From NCBI RefSeq assembly GCF_028621955.1, contig NZ_CP117516.1, positions 124,001-188,000 of the forward strand: a stretch of 64,000 bases of DNA, in the 5' to 3' direction. Below are positions 61,389-64,000 of the stretch, in pieces (the first letter of the stretch is position 1; each line of letters starts with the position of its first letter). This stretch comes from Erythrobacter sp. BLCC-B19 (lineage in GTDB: Bacteria > Pseudomonadota > Alphaproteobacteria > Sphingomonadales > Sphingomonadaceae). Below the pieces are notes generated by a model. That model ran no database searches, was not told where the DNA came from, and saw only the letters and a list, made by a program, of their open reading frames with translations. The position numbers were made by a program, and so were the translations under genes.

Positions 61389-62081
61389 TCAGAACGGCTT
61401 CACCGCGCCGAGGAAACAGACCGAGGCGATGGTGATCCAGTAGATATAGGCCGCCACCCGCGCGAGCGCGATCTCGCGGGCGAGCGCGGCTTCCTGTTCG
61501 GCATTCGGTCCCATGGCAAGGATCCGGAACCGCTCGGTCCAGCGCCGCATCACGAGGCGCAGGAACAGCCCGATGCACAGCGCGAAGGCATAGAGCCCCA
61601 TCTTGGAAGGATACCACAGATTGGTCGACCCTGAGGTGATCGGGCCGCTATCGGCAAAGGCCATCGCTGCCGCCGCAAACAGTGCGAGGATCAGCGGATA
61701 GCGCAGGAGTTCCTCGGTGCGGGTGACGGCAATGCCGAGATCGGTCTCGCGCTTGATGAAAGCGGTCCAGGTCATGCCGAGCCACACGGCAAAGAACAGC
61801 CACATCCACCACACGCCCACGCCTTCGAGCAGCGGAACGAAACCGTAGATCTTGCCCATGTGCAGCCCCAGCGGGAGCAGCAGCACGATCCCGGTGCGCG
61901 CGAGGATGTCGATGCGGTAGGCGGTTTCCATGTGCCGCCGCCGCTCTTCGAGCGACAGGGCCGGGTTGGTAACGTGGTAGCTGGTCTGGAACACGCCCCA
62001 CTCACCCCCCAGCCAATATACCATCGAAAGGATGTGGACCCATCTGAGGATGGCGAGTTCGTTGCTCGCGAGAAATTCCAT
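61389..62081 (-). CDS. Polytopic membrane protein, HemJ/CopD-like paralog B
   Basis: 230-aa membrane protein with about six helices. Helix 1 is WVHILSMVYWLGGEWGVF; a second block RIDILARTGIVLLLPLGLHMG and the end VCFLGAVKPF match paralog A at 39459. The conserved His in helix 1 and positively charged loops are compatible with heme binding, as in HemJ/CopD-like proteins. Two copies in one regulon suggest a membrane electron-transfer or export role. Assignment to a named family is uncertain. Confidence 0.72.
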   Translation of the reverse strand: MEFLASNELAILRWVHILSMVYWLGGEWGVFQTSYHVTNPALSLEERRRHMETAYRIDILARTGIVLLLPLGLHMGKIYGFVPLLEGVGVWWMWLFFAVWLGMTWTAFIKRETDLGIAVTRTEELLRYPLILALFAAAAMAFADSGPITSGSTNLWYPSKMGLYAFALCIGLFLRLVMRRWTERFRILAMGPNAEQEAALAREIALARVAAYIYWITIASVCFLGAVKPF

Positions 62082-62130
62082 TGTCGCTTTTGACCCCCTG
62101 TTGGCGGCGCCCCGTCCGCGCCGCTTGTCC

Positions 62131-62490
62131 CTATTCGCGCGTCAGCTTTTCGACGATGTCCATGATCGGCGGATCATGCGCCTCCATCGCCTCGACCTCC
62201 TGCTGAAAGCCGCGCATGATCCGCGCGATATAGGCCCGCGTTGCCAGCCCCCGCTCCTCGCCGGCCCGCCGGTCAGGTGCGTAGGCCTCGATATCCTCGC
62301 GCCTCAGCGTGCCTTTGGCATCGAGCAGGCGTTCGATCGTATCCTGCCGCTCGCGCAGCGCCGAGACTTCGGCGGCGAGCGCGAAGACTGTGGAATAGAG
62401 CCGGTCGAGGGCCGGTTCGTCGAAGAACGCGGGACGCTTGCCTTTGGCGCGGCGGCCCGAGAGCGCGACCCAATCGAGTTCCCCACTCAT
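62131..62490 (-). CDS. Hypothetical helical protein, 119 aa
   Basis: Small soluble protein with a central helical/coiled-coil stretch (LDRLYSTVFALAAEVSALRERQDTIERLLD in pattern) and an acidic C-terminus. No family recognised. Overlaps the methyltransferase stop by ATGA, so it is translated with it. May be a subunit or chaperone for the methyltransferase or the membrane protein. Confidence 0.7.
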   Translation of the reverse strand: MSGELDWVALSGRRAKGKRPAFFDEPALDRLYSTVFALAAEVSALRERQDTIERLLDAKGTLRREDIEAYAPDRRAGEERGLATRAYIARIMRGFQQEVEAMEAHDPPIMDIVEKLTRE

Positions 62491-63701
62491 GCCGCTTGCG
62501 CCTTGGCCAGCGGCTTCCACGCGCCATAGGCGTTCCAGATCGCGGCGCGGCCGTAATCCTCCTCTCCCGCGTCGGGCGATGGCGGGAAGATCGCCGGATC
62601 GACCACCGCGCGCACCCCGGCGACGAACTGACTGTCCTGCGGGAATCCGGCCTTTGCCATGACTTCCTTCAGATCCTGCCCGTGCATCGCCGACCAGAAC
62701 GGTTCGTTGTTGTTGAACGCATCCCAGTCGCGCATGAACTGCTCGAACAGCGGCATTTCGTCGGAATATTGCGGCTGTTCGATATGCAGGATCAGCCCGC
62801 CCGGAGCGAGCACGCGGTTGGCCTCTGCGAGGATGCGCGGCATCGCCTTGGCCGAAAGCTCGTGCAGGAACATTGTGGTCTGCACCCAGTCGAAATGCCC
62901 GTCCGTCCAGCGCGACAGATCCTCGCCCGAGGCTTGCACGAAGCGGATGTTGGTCACCCCCAGTGCCGCCGCGCGGGCTGCGCCGTAGCGCAGCGATGCC
63001 GCAGCGGTATCGATGGCAATGACCTCGGCATCGGGGAAAGCCTGCGCGATCGGCACGGCATTGTGACCAATAGTGCAGCCGATATCGAGGATGCGGCGTG
63101 GCTTCCAGTCGGGCCGCTCGGCCTTGATCCAGCCGACCACCGCCTGCCCGCCGCCATCATTGAGCCCGCCGAGCGCGCCGCCGGTGGTGGCGAACAGGCC
63201 GACATCGTAATTCGCGCCGACCGTGACGTCGCCCTCGCGCTCGCCGCCGTGATAGCCGCCCGGCTGGCAGTGGATATCGACACAGGTCTGATAATCCGGC
63301 TGTTCGATGGCCGGATCGAGCGCGAGCATCCCGGAATGTTCGTTGAACTGGCGCGCCATCGCGTCGAGCTCGTCAAGCTGGCGCAGCACGACCTGCCGTC
63401 CGTTGTGCTGCCGCATCTCCATCGAATTGCGCTTCAGCGCCGACCACATCCTGTGCCAGGAATCCTCATTCATCGCATCGCGGATTTCATAGCGATGCTC
63501 CGGATCGCGGCCATGTTCGGCCCGGAAGGCAGGCAGTACCCGCTTCTCATAGGCGAGCCGATTGCCTGCACCGACAGTCCCGGACAGATAGCGATTGAAG
63601 TGCGTCAGGAAATTGAACCGAGCCGCCTCATCATGGGAGACCCGCGGCATCATCGGATGGCGACTCATCGCGGTGTAAGGCGGGGGTAGATCATTGGCCA
63701 T
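62487..63701 (-). CDS. Class I SAM-dependent methyltransferase with long N-terminal domain
   Basis: 404-aa protein. The SAM-binding core is at about 225-340: RILDIGCTIGHNAVPIAQAFPDAEVIAIDTAA, then FDWVQTTMFLHELSAKAM and VLAPGGLILHIEQPQYS. The first 200 residues are an uncharacterised domain. Start ATG 63701 has AGAGGAG upstream. Head of a four-gene operon controlled by the operator at 63731. The methyl acceptor is unknown; a heterocyclic intermediate or a carboxylate could be methylated. Confidence 0.83.
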   Translation of the reverse strand: MANDLPPPYTAMSRHPMMPRVSHDEAARFNFLTHFNRYLSGTVGAGNRLAYEKRVLPAFRAEHGRDPEHRYEIRDAMNEDSWHRMWSALKRNSMEMRQHNGRQVVLRQLDELDAMARQFNEHSGMLALDPAIEQPDYQTCVDIHCQPGGYHGGEREGDVTVGANYDVGLFATTGGALGGLNDGGGQAVVGWIKAERPDWKPRRILDIGCTIGHNAVPIAQAFPDAEVIAIDTAAASLRYGAARAAALGVTNIRFVQASGEDLSRWTDGHFDWVQTTMFLHELSAKAMPRILAEANRVLAPGGLILHIEQPQYSDEMPLFEQFMRDWDAFNNNEPFWSAMHGQDLKEVMAKAGFPQDSQFVAGVRAVVDPAIFPPSPDAGEEDYGRAAIWNAYGAWKPLAKAQAA

Positions 63702-63730
63702 GGGCAGCTCCTCTGAGCAAAGCCGGAAAG

Positions 63731-63769
63731 TTGTCCGGACAAATTTCACGCGGAACGCGGGTTTGTCAA
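63731..63769 (-). promoter_or_regulatory. Promoter with exact operator TTGTCCGGACAA, upstream of methyltransferase operon
   Basis: Read leftward, TTGACA (63764-63769) is followed after 17 bases by AAATTT (63741-63746), and the exact palindrome (63731-63742) overlaps the -10/start region, 30 bp before the ATG. The layout matches the promoter of TonB receptor 2. Confidence 0.8.
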
Positions 63770-63826
63770 GCTTCCCCGCAAGGGTCTTTGATCTGGATCA
63801 TACGACGGGCACGATGTCGTGCACAG

Positions 63827-64000
63827 TCAGCGCGCCCAGCCTTGCACGGCTTGGCCCTGCTGGAGTGCGCGAATTTCCTCCAGATCACGCGGCGGATTGA
63901 GCCACATCGGCTTTTCCTTCGCCGCCCATTCGCGCAACCTGGCAGGCAGATCGGCATTGCTCTCCACGCGCCATGACAGCAGATGATAGATCGCCTGCCC
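63827..64000 (-). CDS. C-terminus of an unidentified protein, cut by the window edge
   Basis: An open frame of 57 codons entering from the right edge and stopping at TGA 63827-63829. The visible end contains IYHLLSWRVESNADLPARL, PMWLNPPRDLEEIRALQ and ends QAVQGWAR. It has coding-like codon usage, but I recognise no family. The divergent strand frames here are shadows. Whether it belongs to the regulon cannot be told from this window. Confidence 0.6.
   Translation of the reverse strand, partial: GQAIYHLLSWRVESNADLPARLREWAAKEKPMWLNPPRDLEEIRALQQGQAVQGWAR

Noticed and set aside
63766..63957. 63-aa reverse frame near the right edge
   Set aside because: It conflicts with the 57-codon C-terminal frame that enters from the edge in another phase and looks more protein-like; its composition is Arg/Cys-rich shadow sequence.
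1..64000. CRISPR arrays, insertion sequences or prophage genes
   Set aside because: No regularly spaced repeats, transposase, integrase or phage structural genes were seen.

Overview
The window is a GC-rich, gene-dense stretch of a bacterial chromosome. Short overlapping genes, TonB-dependent receptors with IIVTAQRR-type N-termini, exported Tat flavoenzymes and many CoA-thioester enzymes point to an alphaproteobacterium, most likely of the Sphingomonadales (an Erythrobacter/Novosphingobium-like organism). This placement is inferred from gene style; no rRNA or tRNA gene was seen.

Left part (1-18 kb) holds mixed housekeeping and accessory genes. They are an AceE-like dehydrogenase E1 (cut by the window edge), an E2 acyltransferase and threonine ammonia-lyase in one operon; an MFS transporter; a membrane-anchored serine hydrolase; a sugar isomerase with an AraB-like kinase; an Mpo1-like protein; a YCF48/BNR-type secreted protein; a DAO-type oxidase with a divergent TetR regulator and a palindromic operator; a gene-poor AT-richer interval at 15.5-16.0 kb; and a class V aminotransferase with a divergent Lrp/AsnC regulator.

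Right part (18-63.7 kb) looks like one large, coordinately regulated catabolic island. The key observation is the palindrome TTGTCCGGACAA. It occurs exactly six times and twice more with one mismatch. Every copy lies in an intergenic region just upstream of genes: an exported protein (18.8 kb), divergent operons (34.3 kb), TonB receptor 1 (39.4 kb), TonB receptor 2 and a divergent membrane protein (40.2 kb), divergent operons (54.5 kb) and a methyltransferase operon (63.7 kb). A GntR/HutC-type repressor (28.6 kb) sits inside the island and is the natural candidate to bind it.

The island encodes two outer-membrane receptors, an MFS permease, Tat-exported or lipid-anchored periplasmic proteins (flavin oxidase, nitrilase-like protein, two VOC proteins, a DUF1838-type protein) and two paralogous HemJ/CopD-like membrane proteins. 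It also encodes three PuuE-like cyclic-amide hydrolases, an N-carbamoylsarcosine/maleamate-type amidase and an amidase. A CoA-dependent back end follows: PaaK-like ligase, three CaiB/BaiF CoA-transferases, acyl-CoA dehydrogenase, MaoC hydratase, crotonase, CitE-like lyase, HMG-CoA-lyase-like enzyme, LeuCD-like hydro-lyase and two MmgE/PrpD proteins.

The combination imide or lactam hydrolysis -> half-amide hydrolysis -> alkylmaleate-type hydration -> CoA transfer -> lyase suggests degradation of a cyclic imide or N-heterocycle. An alkylmaleimide of the kind left by pyrrole or bilin oxidation is one specific, unproven candidate. I do not recognise this locus as a described pathway.
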